Source: Lethocerus indicus (Eukaryota > Arthropoda > Insecta > Hemiptera > Belostomatidae). Taken from it: a DNA stretch of 64,000 bases. Under the pieces are notes generated by a model. The model searched no databases. It worked only from the letters and a program-made list of their open reading frames with translations, and had not been told where the DNA came from. The stretch spans positions 12,248,442 to 12,312,441 of the forward strand of contig JACDQD010000008.1 in NCBI GenBank assembly GCA_019843655.1, in the 5' to 3' direction. The translations under genes and the position numbers were made by a program. Positions 23,347 through 38,400 of the stretch are shown here, one piece after another; position 1 is the stretch's first letter; every line of letters begins with the position of its first letter.

Positions 23347-26300
23347 AAACCGCTTGAGGTATGCAAATGTCCAAGTTCCACTCTTGGAGGGGTAGGCGAA
23401 CCATTGTCACCACTAGAGGGCGCAAACCCTTACCCTGCCACGGCGACTAAGTTGTTCTGATACTTAGAAAAGCCTCAACCTCGAAACTAATTTACATTCA
23501 TTTAGTATTCAGTTACATAATTAGTGAGGTCGGCCCCCTCGGAGTGAGGCGCTAATTAATTTTCCCGGCTCTTAAACCACCGTTTTTCAGTTTTGATTCG
23601 GGGCACTCGCTTTATTTTTCATATTCTTGCCAAGGGGTGGATTTGCCAATTCCACTTTATAAGCGAAGAACGGTTTGCCCCCATAACGAAAATTAAAAAT
23701 TTGGTATAATACAGTCTAAGGTCACTGCTATGGTACCGCTTATTGTTTACTGGAAACTGCTGCTGCTTATCATTGGGCAAAGTGAGGAAGCTCTGTCCCC
23801 TCCCCCACACTCAGAATCAACTTATCATAAATGAATGCGCCGTCAAACAGGAGAAGTTTTGAAGGGGCCATTTTCGGGTGCCCGGGGTTAAGTTCAAGCC
23901 GCTCGAAGTTTCCATTGTCTTCCCTAAGGATGGACGACGAAGGGCGGAAGGGAAGCCCTCAGAGCTAAGTTTCGCTCCCGAATCAAGACTTAATTTACAT
24001 TCATCTGGAAAACCCAGTTGTGTTGACTGAACCTCAAAACGGCCTCAGGAGTCGTGAACGATTAATAGACCAAACCAAGTGGACTGACTGATATTAACCG
24101 CGTGCCAACTCACTTTCGCTCGAATCTAATTATACAGTCGAATGTGCGTACGCGATGGTACCGTTTCTTCTTTTTCCTAACACGCATAATAAACAATTCT
24201 GAAACAGAGCGGACGGCAGAAAATTAATTAACATGAATTCCGTTGCCAACCACCGGAAATGGATTCCACGGGAATTCCATTTTGCCGTAACGTCAATGAT
24301 CCGATACCATACGTTCTTTCCAATATGAAAATGTATTTAATTTTACAGAATTCATTCCTTTTTTTATTCTTTTACAAATCATTAAAATTCGAGTTAGAAC
24401 AGTGTTTGCACATAAAGAAATTGGGACGCATCCAGAATTCAGAACTGACGTCCGAGTAATCAATAATTATCGGAACTAATATATAATTAACGGGGTGAAA
24501 CTGAAAATAAATAGGTAATGGATTCGAGGCGAACCGCTCCGTCGTTTTAAACGCCGATTGAATAAGAGGTCGAAACTGGTCGACGGTTTACGTGGGGTGA
24601 TGCTCGACGCCGGTCGAAATTATGTAAATACGTCCTACATTCGGCCCCCTCCCCCCAGCCACCACCACACCACCAGGCGTATATATACGTGGACAGCGTG
24701 AGATAAAGCCACTACAGATGGAAATGGCACGGGAGCGAGGATCGAAAATGTAAATGGGAGAGCCGGCCTGACGTAGTGCTGTGTCACCTGCCTCTGACAG
24801 ACTTACTGGTGCCGTTTGTCGACTAATCGCCGGGCCCGCTCGAGTGGCCATAAGGAACTCTATAAGTGATACGCGTCTTGTCCAGAAAATGTTGATAAGA
24901 AAGGTATAACGTATTTATCGCCAAAGAAATATCATTTCGCTTTTCTCCTCTCCAATTCTATTTCCGTCTTCGAAGTTTGAATAAATACTGAAGCATTCAC
25001 CTAAGAACCTCCATAAAAATGATACTCATTAAAAGCTCATTAAAATGCTCTGAAAACAGTATTCCTCATTAAAAATGTTAACTCCCTAGAGTAAATATGA
25101 TATCTGAGAAACAAAACTGGTATTATTCACTATTTACTACCATTATTATTTTTTTGAATAGACTGCTGAGTCGAGACCGAGCATTAAAGGCGTCGATGGT
25201 GGGCGTTACAGCGGAGGAAGCCGTCTGAGGTCGACGGGTAATTGCGCAAATGTTAATGAACTAGAAATTGGAAAATTATTTTCACTGCAACTTTCGGTCA
25301 GTTTCTGTTCCGAGAGAAAAACACCGAAATAAAAAACCGCCCACGGCACGAAGCGAGAGGGAACGAAAATAGAAACACGACCCGGTTACAGTATCTGACA
25401 GCTTTCTAAAGAGCCCAGATAAGGGCACTGGGAAATTAGCACGCTTTGATAATGCAGAATGAAGCCATGTACAGCTTAAAAAACAAATACCACGGACTAT
25501 TCCAGTCGGTTTGAAAATCGCAGCAAAACGATACAAACGATGCAAAATATTTTTTAGGGAACGATAATATTATAAGGAGTGAAATCTGAGTGAATCGGTT
25601 TAAACCGTAATATAAATACATCCTGGAGAAATTTCTCTGACAATCTCATTTCTCCACCATGAGAGACCATGAAAGTATGTAAATGGACAAAAACCGAGAA
25701 TTCAGTGCCCTTTTAGTGCGGTACGTGAAGGTGTTGCCCACTTGAACCGAACTAAGTGTCTCATGAACTCAGTGTGGACCATATACTGGGGTTTTTCTAT
25801 ATATAATATTATTAAGGTTATTTTTATTGAGGACCTTTAAAACGATCAAAACAAGTTCTTTGCGGTGGGCGATAGTCTCCGTCGGCATCGTGAAAGGGCC
25901 GCTAATTTCATGCTTTCTTTAAGACGGGGGCTCCTCCGACCCGAGGCGGCATTGACAATAGAGACCCGACTGGGGCGCCAAACAATGGGATAACCCCACC
26001 GGGGAGAGGAGACACCGCCGCCGTTATTAAAAGACAGTCAGACCGAATGGACATGTCGCAATCATCATTGTCTACTTGACAAGATAACGAAGCCAATTAA
26101 GAATTTAACAATGGGGGATCTTCGCGCGTAACCCAATTGTAAGACGGAGTGGCCCCGTAGCGAGTACAGCCCGTCCTGAACCCACTGTTAATATCAGCCG
26201 AAATCCGATATAATTAATTTTTTAGGGCATGTACCGCGTCAACCAATTCAAAACACCGCCGAATTCATGTATACAATTCTGACATGTCGCAATGAGACTG

Positions 26301-29300
26301 CCAAGAATTATATCATTGTATACAATAGAGTAATTGTGCCACGAATGATTTATGGCAATATGAATCAGCAACTCGGTATTAGATTTACCACCGACGGAAT
26401 TGCATAATGTACGACTCCTCGGATTAAGTGATCAATTTTCGAAATGAGCCGGGGAATAAGCAACGGGCGTCTAAAAGTGATCGGCAAAAAATATATAATA
26501 GAAAGGAGCTATTCGAAATATGCGAAGCCAACAATAGAAATTAGAACGAGGTCTACCAGAAACATGAATCCGCGCAATGGGGTCAACACGGAGTAATATA
26601 GATTACGGTATATGAAATCGAGCGTTCTTTTTGGTGGCGTCAAACGTGTGACGACCGAACCGTTAACGGTCGATCGCAATGAATTCCAGAGAAACGACAA
26701 CGATGCAACAACGCTGATGTGCAATAAACAATAGCGCGCACAAATTAGGAATTTTTTTTCGAGGCAAATCTCGGTTCTTCAAAAGTGATGAGAACGCAAT
26801 AATATTTGTAACCGGAGACAGCGACAACGTCATGCAAACGTCAGACATTTCCAAATCGTTACATAAACTTACGTGCGGCCTTCCCCAGAGCGGGCCACTT
26901 AAGTAAAGCAAATAAACAAAAAGTGCCGTTTGTTTAGTGGTTATACTAAACAAATCTCTCTTCTTCGGTTCTTCCCATCTCCCCATTCCATTGCCAGATT
27001 CTCCCCTTACTACAAAAAATACAAAATACAAGCGAATGTAGAGTATTCTAAACTCTGGAATTATGGCATATACGGAATACTAATGGCCATGGGGAAAGGC
27101 GAGATCAGTGAAGCATACAATTAAAAAAGGTGAGAAGAAATATTTCCTCGTCGTAGCTTGTAATGAATTTATCCCACCGTTTTTAAAATGGCAATAACAA
27201 TACCTCAACCTGTCGAACCGAATGAAAACAAAAGAAACCCTCAGAGAAAAACAAATGCTACTGAAGACAAATGTTACTGTTTCAATATGCAAATTATGTC
27301 GGATCGCCCTTGAGTATCCTTGGGTGGCTACGGGAGGGGGAATGAAACCGAAGGCGGCCGACAATAGCGATTTATATAAACACGAGCAGACGAATCGACG
27401 TCATAAAGTTAATCGATCTGTTCTATAATTCATTTGTTATTAGCCACCTGAAATCACTTTAATGATCCGCCAATCTAAGAACTCATTCTGTGGATTAATA
27501 ACAGCCTACTTATCCACAAAAAAGGAATTGCCGCGGTACACGAAACTCGGATTTATACACGAAGTTCCCATTGTAATTTTTAATGTCAGCCAGAATCCTA
27601 TAAACGTTATTATGTAGTTTCACAATAATTTCGAAGATTTTCAAACCATTTTGAGTAATTAATCGGTTAACAATAAATATTATCGCACGAGCGTCACAAT
27701 GTTCAAAGTATAAGAAATACCCTGATTTAGTTAGTGATATTAGAGGCGGACATCTCACTATGACTATTGACAAGGAAAGAATCCGAAACCGGTTGAATAT
27801 TAGATAAGGGATATATGCCTGTATTCATCATTTCGTTATGCACAATGAATTTAGAGACAGTATGGAGGCTATTATGAACTAACTAACTGGGGATACCCCC
27901 CTCTCCACGGCCGCAATTTTCAACTCTCACTGAAACTTCTCCACTGCTGGAGGCCAATCATCAAAATTCAAGTAAAAGCGGTGCGGCAAAACACGCCGCC
28001 TTAATGGCCGAGCAGGAGGAAAAAAACCCGAGAAGACTGGAAGACGGGCCGGGGTGAATGGAGAATAATGCGCTCATATTTTTCGAAAGCCGGAAGGTTG
28101 GAAGCTGTGTTTTTGATGCGGGCAATTACCCGGGCTCGGCCGTGAATAATACAGCTCGGGTCGGCGCTCAACGTCCGCCGGTTTGGCCTAGGGTAGTGAC
28201 CGGCCCCCGGCGAAGGCATAATCCCTGATATGCGGCCGCATATTAATACTGTAAAGGGACTCGGGATAGATTCCGACCGCTATCCAAGTTTGAATATGTC
28301 ATGAGTGTACAGTCGACCAACTAAGGTAACACTAAATTAAGCCATTAATAGACTGAGTATACAGAAGACAGTCATTATAATGCATAACTTCCGATTTACA
28401 TTACGATTTAAAAACATTAATTTTGTACAGTAAATCTTCGCTTAGTATGGCCGAAGCAATAAAAAATACAAAGGTATCGGAAATGTTATTGCTACGCGCG
28501 TATCTTCTTACGTGACGATTAGAATACGAATCGAAACTTGTGTCCGAGTTGCATAATAATCTCGGTCGTGAATGGCTTACGTACGGGATGTAGCCATCGC
28601 TGATTGAAAGACGGCCAGAGTAATATGAGCACTTCCGATTTTCTAAGTCCAATAATGTTTCTGTTTCTCTACGTGACGAGACTTACAATAGCACTGTTAA
28701 AACTGACATTAGATAGGTACGAAGTAGATACAGAATATAACATACGGTGCAATACAAAATGGATTATTTCAGATTTTGTAAATTTAAATATATTATTCAA
28801 TTGTTTATCTGGAAATATTATTGTGGCTGCCGGTCCCCTAATATTTACGGGCAAAATTGTGCAAAAAACAGATCGTGACCCTCTAAGCGTGTCAAAACGT
28901 CACGACTGCAATGCAGACGAGTAAATATTGAAGATTCATCCGAGTCTCAATTTCTGCAACGCGTTCCTCCTACGTGTATATATGTAACAAAACAAAAACT
29001 ACACCGAAACATAAGTTTTGGATCAAGTGTTTGACTTACCTAAAAATATACGTCTAAATTCAACACCGCGACCGGTGAAATTGCTGCTTTAAGTGTATTC
29101 ACAAAGTTTTCTATTCGGCTCCTGTTTATTTAGTTCAATAAAACCGAAATAACGGTCCTAGTTTTATGTTTCCAAGCTATAAAATAGTGGCACTCCCTTT
29201 CTAACTAACCTATAAAACATAGGGTTTATAGAACAGTTTTTAGAATCGCTAAACTTGTTCAAAATAGGCATTTTATGCCAATATTTTTCATTCCTCCTAT

Positions 29301-32177
29301 GTATATGTCTATCTATTTTATACACAATTTAATAAATTCATATATATTAAATACGAGGAAATTAGTTTAGAGGACAATGAACATGTTCACAAGCTTTCAG
29401 CTCACAGACTACTAAATCTCCTGATACTGTTCCAGAATTACCCACAACAATCAATTATTGTGAAACCTCCTTGACGAAGGGCAGCGTTTAATAAATCAAG
29501 GGCTCCAATATCCTTCAACTTGGTATAGGACAGTGCATGCCCAATGAGGACATTGTGAACACCTAATTAGCTCCGCCCTGGCCCTTTATCACGAGATTGG
29601 GTACATTACCGAGAGGAAACGCCCTTTGAAAACAATCCTGATCGATAGTTAATACTGGGTAATCGGTACCAGGCCGCCTCAACTGGGAAATAGATAAATG
29701 GCACGATACAATCTACAGAATAACGGGTAAACAACCATAATTTTAATAAGTAAATAAAAGTTTCGAGCACCACTGTTGGAACGCCGTTACCAAAATCTCT
29801 TGTTTGGCCTCAAACTAAACCGGTTTGAGTCGTTGCCGGTTATATTCGCTAGACAATAAATAACCGCGTTGTTTCAGTAATTCTAAGCACAATTTATCGT
29901 ATGTATGTATAGTCGAAAACGCTGTCCCAGACTAAACAAATTACAGGCAGACGGCAAAAGCATTACAGTGCCTCAATTAATTATTCACAAATTACATAAC
30001 ACTGGGTTGTTCGGCTAGACAGTACGAGTCAGTTTTTTCTTGGACTCGCCTTATTTAACAGTTAAATTGAAGGGAAATTAAATGAACACATTAATACAAC
30101 ATTCAAAGAAAATTGGCAACAATTTTCCCTTTAGATGCGGACGTTGTGGATGACCAATGCAAGAACTTTTATGGCAGCAGTGAATGATGTTATGGAAGCA
30201 CTTATCGTGAAACAAAATTATATTGCCCACACAATCATAACTGGGGTAATTGTTATGCTAAATTTCAACCAGGTGTGTATTCTGTGTCAGTACGAATGAT
30301 GATGACTTTACGCGCAATCAGAGGGCTGCAAATCTAAGGCGACCAGATCTGTACGCGGCTCATCAACATTCAGGCCAAACCCGTGTCCTTGGTTGCCACA
30401 CACTGTCGACAACTCGTGTCATTTTTATAAATAACAGCATTCCAATCAGCGACAATGGGACTTGGAGTGGAAAAAACACTTAAAAAAGTTATTTGTTACC
30501 CGTTGGGAGGAATTGGTTTGCTCCGTGTCATAATACAGTGTCGCAATCGATCGAATGCAACTCGACGACATGATAATTCCAGGGGTTCCCCGCGCCTGTA
30601 TTTACGCTCTCGAAAGAATTACTGATGAAATTCCTAATGTAAATTGAAATAATTCGATATTACGGGTACTACGCGGCGCGAGATCATAGTTCCACCTTGA
30701 AGTTAATATCGCCGACGCGCAATAGTCGGATAGAAGAAGGAAAGGTCGAACCTCGAAACCGCAGAGATTAAAAAAAACGGAACCGAGCTGAAGTTCTACA
30801 ACAAGTCGTTCTTGGAAAACTAAATTACGGATTGAGGAAAGTTATATTCCTCGAAGATATTACATTTTTTCGGTGGCGTCAATGCCCGCGAAAAAAGAAA
30901 ATGTCCGCACCCTTCTTATAGAAATATTTGTCCCATTTCAGTAAATTGGATATCTGGTGATGAACACTAATTATTGGGATGAAGAGAAGAATTGGGAAGG
31001 AATTCGAGACTGTTCTGTGATTTAATAAATGTGTCACCAAAACTCATCACAGGTCGTAATAATTCAGATAACGTTAGGTTTCATTGTATTGAAATGATTT
31101 CCTCGAAAATGAGGAATTAACCAGCAATGCGAGTTTGTTTCGGAAGATATTCAGTGTATCATATAATAGTGATAACATTCAATAGGTTTTAATCAACTGA
31201 ATGAGTTTGATAGATACTTAATAGTATCTATGTATCTAGTATCGAACAATGGCTTAAATAATAACGTGGGAATTGGAGTAATGAAAAAATATTTTTTCTG
31301 ACTTATAAACTGTAACTATAAACGACGAAAAGCCAAGACACAGTATTAGTGCAATCAGATGTAAGATCTGTATTCTCCGAAAAAATTCAAATAGAAAGTT
31401 TCTTAATAATGTGGCATCTTCCGTTATTCTTTTGTTTTTATCTCATACATCTATATATTTTGCATTTACTTTTCACGGCGTTCCTTTCGGAAGCAGGGTA
31501 ATATCCTTCAATTGATCCAATTTTTCCCCGGCCTCCCAAAGGAAAGATACGGGACCTACGGAAAAGAAGATTGGACGAAACCGTGCCCGCTTCTCTCCCG
31601 CAACGGGAATATTTCATATTTTATTTTGATTCGCTCAATTTTATCAAGGGGGAGAAGGGAGGAGGCATTCCCAGGGCGGGATTCAGGAAGCGGGGCCGGC
31701 TCGGGGAGCCGCAATTTATTATTCCATCCGCGGGGAAAAACGAACGCGAAACATCGCGGATAAACAAGAAAAGGGGGAATAAAAAGGAGGCGAAGGATAA
31801 ACGCCGTTAGAACGGTTGCCGCGGGAACACTTTCTACGCGTGGCTCTGCCAGGCACCCGCCTTACTACTATTGACTAGAAAACAATAAAACCGTGACGGG
31901 CCCTTTCATTTAATTGTCTTTAATTAATACGGCGAAATTAGCATGGTGTACGGCAGTGGTGGAGAATTTTAAACGAAGCGAGGGAGCGGTCCGAAACCGA
32001 ATCTACCATTCCGATCTTGGGTCACAACCGGCGAAATAGGCGATGATGCCATTGAATATTTTTTACGTTGCGACCGCTTCGAGCGTTCTAGTGGGCAGGC
32101 GGAGAATTAATATGTCGTGCAACACTGCAGTATCCTTAATGCTGACAGGTTGCTTAATCGGCAACAGATTAAACGCC

Positions 32178-32226
32178 TAATTAATGGGGTAAGAGACTAC
32201 CCCAAACCGGGTAGCATTAATTAATG
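32178..32226. promoter_or_regulatory. nested inverted repeat with ATTA cores
   Basis: TAATTAATG at 32178-32186 faces CATTAATTA at 32215-32223, and inside them GGGGTA (32186-32191) pairs with TACCCC (32198-32203) around a 6-base loop. Homeodomain-type cores at both ends. Function unknown. Confidence 0.4.
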
Positions 32227-35200
32227 GTTATCGCGTCATAAGAACATGCACCGACCAATACCAAGTTACACACTGGTGATTTACAATACTGCGTATTCGC
32301 ATATCGACTACACTCTATATGTTTAAATTAAAAAAACAATAGTGGTTGCGTACTTATATTTAAAACATTTTAACTAATATTTTTATATACCAATGTTGGA
32401 TGTTCGTTCCGTCGCTACACAATTGAACTATTATTTTATAATGTAAAATGGCGTTTGCTGCTAGTGGATTATCTTTGTTTCAACGAAAATTCATTCCCGC
32501 GCAGGAGAAAAGCAATTATGGAGATATTCGCTCTTATGGAAAGTATGAAGAGAATAGAAAGTAAGTAGAACTGAATAACGCGAAATGAATCTCAATGATT
32601 CGGTGGATATGGTTACATTTATATGCTCCGCACGAGGCCTCGCCAATAATAATTACTATAGTCTAATAATTAACATGATAGTCTCAACTCGTACGGGATA
32701 AATCATTCCAAGTTTCTAATAGGATTATAATGTGAGCCGAAGCTAGCATAAAATATACTGATGAGATAACGAAATTGGAAGCGTCAAAATAAGTTCGTCA
32801 CCGAAATCACAATCGGCGGGTAATGATTTGTATTCGTTATTTAGTCATTTGCGATTCACGGGCGTCTCGGCGAAGCGACACGCCACCTGACTTGAAGACG
32901 AGCTGCCTCGTTAAACAGTCATGAGCCCAAACTTCAGCGGAACCCCACGCATAGCACGTCCGCCCGTTAAGAGTAACTCTAATCCGTCCCACCTTTAACA
33001 CCACCAGGAGTGCTTTCGCTTAACTGTCACTAGTAGTTACACATTGGCGGGGGAAAGTACCGAAGATACATCGAGGACGCGTGACTGAAGTGCTCGTATT
33101 TTAGAGGCCCGTACATATAATAACAATGTAGCGTATACATCCGCTATAATAACCAATATTCAGTCTACCGTTCAGTTTTCTAAACTGTATTCGTCGTTCG
33201 GAGAGATCATCAAGCCACAAAACAGAATATTTTCAGAAACAAGTGGTTCCGCAAGAAAAACAGTATTATATTAATCATCATTTACTTATATAATAAATAT
33301 AAAATGGAAATGTATTTCGAGTGAAATGCTCCAACATATTTCAACTACCCGCCAGAATGGGAAGATGTCTCTGTCCGGAGCTGTCCCGTTTTGGACGAGA
33401 GGAAACGATCGTTTTAATAAACGGGGGGCGTTATTAAGCAATCCGACGCTACTCATTCATTAGGGGTCGAAGCGTGGGCTGGACCGATGGACGGTTTCAG
33501 ATAGACGTTGCCTCAAGTCCACGAAGTTTGAAGTCACGACAACGGATAACATGACATCATGATGCGTTTCAGTGGATGATCCGAACACGGATATGAACTT
33601 CACTAGTTCATGGGGAGGAGGGGGGGATCGGTGATACAACTATAGAGAGCTATCTGCATAACGTTGACGTACACTTTCAAATTGTTTTAACTTTAGTTGA
33701 CATCTACATAAGGACAGAATTTATCTATCAATTTAAAAAAAATAGATATACATTCGAAATATAAGGAAATGCCTTAAAACGGTACTCGTATTTCACACAT
33801 CAAGTCTTCCATTTGCAACAGGAACGTCCAAAAGTTCCTGACGGCAGACGACATATATTTGGTATAATTTAAAGTTATGGACTGTATTACTGCTGATTAT
33901 ATAATATATCAGTAAATATATTAATTTACAAATTACAAACTTGACGAAAAATCCGTCAACAACACGTCCTGCAGGATGTAACCGCTGGCCAACCGCTAGA
34001 CACTTAAAGCCAATCCACAGCTCGTAATTGTTCTCGGGCGGCGGAAAAAGTATAATTATATCCGGATTAACCCTCTGTTATTTCATTCTTATTTCTTTTA
34101 TAGGACACGAGTAATGAGGATTGTTAAACGATCCTGAAGAGGAAGCCTCGTCCTCGGTAATTACGGGGTGAAGGCACCGGAAAAAGGCAATGATAATAAC
34201 CGAAAAATATCCCGACTCGAGTCTCAGACATGCCGACTGTTTTATAATGCACGCGCTTCCGAGCAACGCCCACTGCTCCAGCTCCAACTATATCAAATTT
34301 ACCCTTTTCGCCCCCCCCCGGATCTAGTTTCCTCCGGTCGATTTAACTTCTAGTCCATTTCCTTCCTAGCTCCTACTAGAGATACATTCGTCCTGGAAGA
34401 AAGGAGGAACCGCGTAAAAAAGGCCCTCGCCAGAGACAAATTAAAATACGAAATTAACCTAATATGTGTACGCCACATAAAATGATTGGACACAATATAC
34501 CGCAATATACAGGGTCGGCTAAAAGTTTGAGTTTCAGTCTATAGTTTATAACTTAATGCCGCCACATTTTAACTAACAGAAAGACTTTAATCTTAACTTG
34601 ACTCTAACTAATCCACGAACAGTAAAAAAGGCTGCGGGATATATCTTAGACAATTTCTTACTTAAAAATGAATTAATGACTGTAATATTATGAGCAAGAC
34701 GGGCAATAAAATGGCTGGGAAAAACCTCGCCTTCTCAGGAGGCGGGAGAAGGCGCACTGGGCTGCTTTGAACGGAGTCGAGTTGTTGCCAAGGATTAAAA
34801 GGGACAATTTACGCGGAGCTGGGAGGGACGTGAGAGCCTCATTAGTCGGGCGGGACCCCGGGCCTCCAATCAGTGACTGTCTCCTCACTCAGGCCCATTT
34901 ACATAAGCGGCATTCGCCAGCGGACCACTCGGACCGCGGATTGCGACTATCCCACCGATTCGTGAGATTCACGCGGTCACTACTTATAGAGAAGATTATA
35001 GTGTAAATTTTACATCTAAACTTGTACTGTATACTGTGATAATTGCAAATATCTAACCTAGGATCACATTTCCTCTTTACAAGTGCAAACTACAACGAAT
35101 AGTTACACTATAGTTATATAGTGATTTGAAGTAATTTTTATCAGCTATGAACACTGCTTTGTTTTCATGATTTCGCTATTAGCTGTAGGTATCTAAGACA

Positions 35201-35756
35201 ATTATAAATTTGTTGGGGCAGCAAAGTTCTTCTTTAATAAATATGACGAAAACACGGAATTCCCTAAATTTCATAATTAGTCAATATATAATTGAACATA
35301 TTCCACTGTCCGCAATACAGTGAACTAAACGATGATGATTGTTCCAGAAAGAGTGGCCTATTCAGAGGGCCGAGATCGATTTGAAAGTCAAACATTTCGC
35401 CGGCCCTTCCCTGAAGCGTTACTTTTAATTTCCGGCCTTAAAACGTTTCCTGGAAAAGCGACGCAAGCTAGACTGGAAAGAGCTGAGAATTCGATTCCGA
35501 AAGAAATTGGTCGCTGGAAACTGGAACAGAACCGAGTTATGGAAATAGCGGATACAGGCGTTTTTCTGAAACGGTTCTGCCGCCTCACAGAGACAAAAGT
35601 AAACATTCAAATGTTAAATGTATTCACCCAATTTTCAAGAATTATATTTTAAGTTTTTCGCCTTATTTCTGATCGTGTGACGTAACAAGAAACAAAAGTA
35701 CAAACAATGGAAGTAGCATTTTGGGAAAATTACGAGCATCGTTATAGAGCGTGGGG

Positions 35757-35830
35757 TTGAAATAAATTACCGGGTACGAAAATGGCCGAAAGTTAGTGAA
35801 GGGGTGGAAGAAGCGTTATAACTGAAATTA
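35757..35830. repeat. dispersed repeat, copy 1
   Basis: About 70 bases here resemble 39239-39312 in the same orientation, with a shared core TTAGTGAAGGGGTG preceded by AAATGGCCGAA (copy 2: AAATGACCGAA) and a CGGG word. Roughly 70 percent identical by eye. It may be the remnant of a short interspersed or MITE-like element; no terminal repeats were identified. Confidence 0.55.
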
Positions 35831-37520
35831 GAAAGGAGATCGGGACCGGAGGAGAAAGACAATCGATTCGAGGAGCATTCCGAATGGAGCCAATTCGGGC
35901 AGGACAGAGAAAGGAAGACGGTACGGGGAATGGAAAATTGGACCTGGGTGCGGAAATGCAAAAGAGGAAACTAGATATTGTAAAAAGTATTACTGAAGGA
36001 AATTAAAATTTTAAATAAGAGGGTACAACGGGACAAAACACCAACCGTTAGAGTACATTAGGGAAGAGGACGCAGTGGGTGAATAAGAGTCGAGGGAACG
36101 ACACAAATGAATGGATGAACTCTACAGTCCATTAGGCTGGGCCTCGTCCAATTTCTAGGACAGAATAACCTTCGGAACTCGGTAGTGCTGCAGTACATAA
36201 TATTTATTATATTATGATTAAACTTGGCTTTCCCATTAATATTCGGGCGCGCACCCCACCTTGCAAATAAACTGGTGAAATGAAAAACAAGCGAGAGTCC
36301 GCAGTCTGAGAGAGGCCCTGAGTGCCAAAGCAGGCTCCATTTATTATTGAGCTGCACCTGTATCGTCCATAAAGCGTGCCGGCGCCACTAGCCATCACCG
36401 CCCGCGCTGAGGGGTTAAAAAAGTGGAGCTTTATAAAATGCATAATCAAGGGGCAGTTGAGCGAACGCAAGAATCTACTTAGATACATTGCTTTCTAATG
36501 GCGGGCCAAAGCTTAACAAAAAAAGTAAATTAATAACGTTTCAAAAGTCCTAAGCATTACAAAATATTCATGAAATTGAAAAACAATCATGAAGAGTTAA
36601 ATAAGAAGGATCACCGTGGAAATAAGGATTTTATTAATTTTTATTTTTTTATATATAATAATTCGAGTATAAAAAAACTTGATTACTAAACATATCTAGA
36701 ACGCATACCCAAAAAAGATGGATTTCAAGTGAGGCCTTCTGGGCAATACCCTTCTCAGATAAATTAGCTCAATTTAACGAGTTACTAGGATACTGCAAGT
36801 ATGGTGTCCCATGGGGATTGCTTAAAAGAAAGAGATCGACCGAATGGACAGATGTACGGAAACGCTTCCGGAGGAGGTGTGCAGAAAGAGATGGAGACGG
36901 GAGAAAAGCGGGATGGGAGAAGAAGGTGAAAGGAGATTGGTGCGCGTGACTGGCACCATTGAGACAGACTACCGGCCATGACACTGAACATGGACTCCTC
37001 CTGTCCACATCGAGGTCACAATCACAGTACCGTGAACTATTGCTGAAACTGAAAGTTCATGACAACTTCCAAAAATATTTAGGGAATCTATGATTTTTAT
37101 ACCGCCATACCCTTTAAGATCTTTTCTCTCTTTCGATATAATTTATCTTACATTAATTGGTATTATTTTAGAATACCGAAATTTCTTTCATCCACCGACA
37201 AATCACGCTGAGAATTAGCGTATATAGAGAATATATTGTATTTCATTCACATATTTGATTTGTCGACCGCTGTGAAATATAACGTAAAACGAATATAGCC
37301 CTGTTTAATCACGAATATTACTGTACTTATCGCTTACGCTGCCGGCCTAATTCCGGATAGTGGCTTAGAACAGATTAATATTAATGGGCTTAAACGGAAA
37401 AGCGGGCGATGTCCGCAAAATACAGGTGATGTGTCAATATCCGTACTGCCGAGTGGGCGGAACATCGGAAGTGGCCGACGATTTAGGTAGGCCAGGGCCT
37501 CTATAAATACACAATCAATA

Positions 37521-37544
37521 CATTAGGCATAAATCTGCCTAATG
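37521..37544. repeat. perfect hairpin, 9-bp stem and 6-base loop
   Basis: CATTAGGCA, loop TAAATC, TGCCTAATG. A TATAAATA word is 20 bases upstream (37502-37509). The stem is too short for a microRNA precursor; an operator-like or accidental palindrome is more likely. Confidence 0.75.
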
Positions 37545-38400
37545 CTCAGTTTCCACCACGCCCTCATTCGTTTATTCCGGCCCCTCTTAAACCAACGGTC
37601 GGCCCCCACCCATAACTACTACATTACCCGCTAGTGCTTACCCTAGTTCTTTTGGATGGAATTCCTTTACGCCAACAATATTGGTTGTACAATGTTCCGG
37701 TCGAGTGGGCGTAAGCACAGAACGGACTGTTTAGAGTTAATCAACATTTCTGTAACGCAATATGTGACTGCGAAATAATTGCATAAATAATTATTATTTA
37801 TGCGTAATATAAATAACTCAACGAGTTGAAATTCTCGCTGCTACTCCGCTTCACAGGCGTATGTGATTTTTGGATACAGAAATATTTCTTCTCTTCAGAA
37901 GTCTGGAAGAAGAATGGAAATGAATGGGCGCGGTAAAATGAGATAACAGGAAAGCTACGCAGTACTATTATCATAAAAATACGAAGAAAACAGCACTCCT
38001 TCGTAATATTAATTTTCCCCTGAGCTGCCTTACAAAAGTCTAAATCGATGGCAGGGATCAATGTTAATTTGTCTGAGATTCAGAAACGTATAAATAATAA
38101 ATTGCTCGTTCGAGAAAGTATATGAAAAATGTGGCTACTGGCTACTTTGTGCCAACTATTGTTTTCGACAAATATATTTCAGGCACTTTAATTATCTAGA
38201 CCCCGGGTACTTTCACTCGCTGACAAAGCGGGTTTATAAAAACCGATAATGCTGACCTAGTCTCATTGTCGAACCGAAGTTTTTCCCGAGCTCGATAAGG
38301 AGCGCTCTATTATTCCCGTCGACGAGTGCAAATTTCAGCCACCGGTAAATTAAAAGGAGTTTCTCCCTCAATTTAAATTCTCCACCGTCCTGTCGGCCCC

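Larger units (their letters stand above)
17201..28240. other. intron 1 segment, non-coding
   Basis: No gene is supported. The longest open frame in the window (plus, 17261-17719, 152 codons) begins at GTG, has its first in-frame ATG far inside, and matches nothing known. Noted: candidate first exon at 21017-20982, (TA)n at 21074-21123, purine tract at 23297-23346, octamers at 21950, 23285, 23361 and 27287, and C-rich sequence with a CGTATATATACG palindrome at 24646-24689. Confidence 0.7.
28241..38400. other. intron 1 segment, non-coding
   Basis: No gene is supported. Noted: a nested inverted repeat at 32178-32226, one copy of a dispersed repeat at about 35757-35830, and a TATAAATA word plus a perfect 9-bp hairpin at 37502-37544. 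The stretch 29-31.5 kb shows nothing beyond AT-rich sequence. Confidence 0.7.

Noticed and set aside
26663..27031. 122-codon minus-strand frame
   Set aside because: No family resemblance and no supporting promoter or splice context; probably chance.
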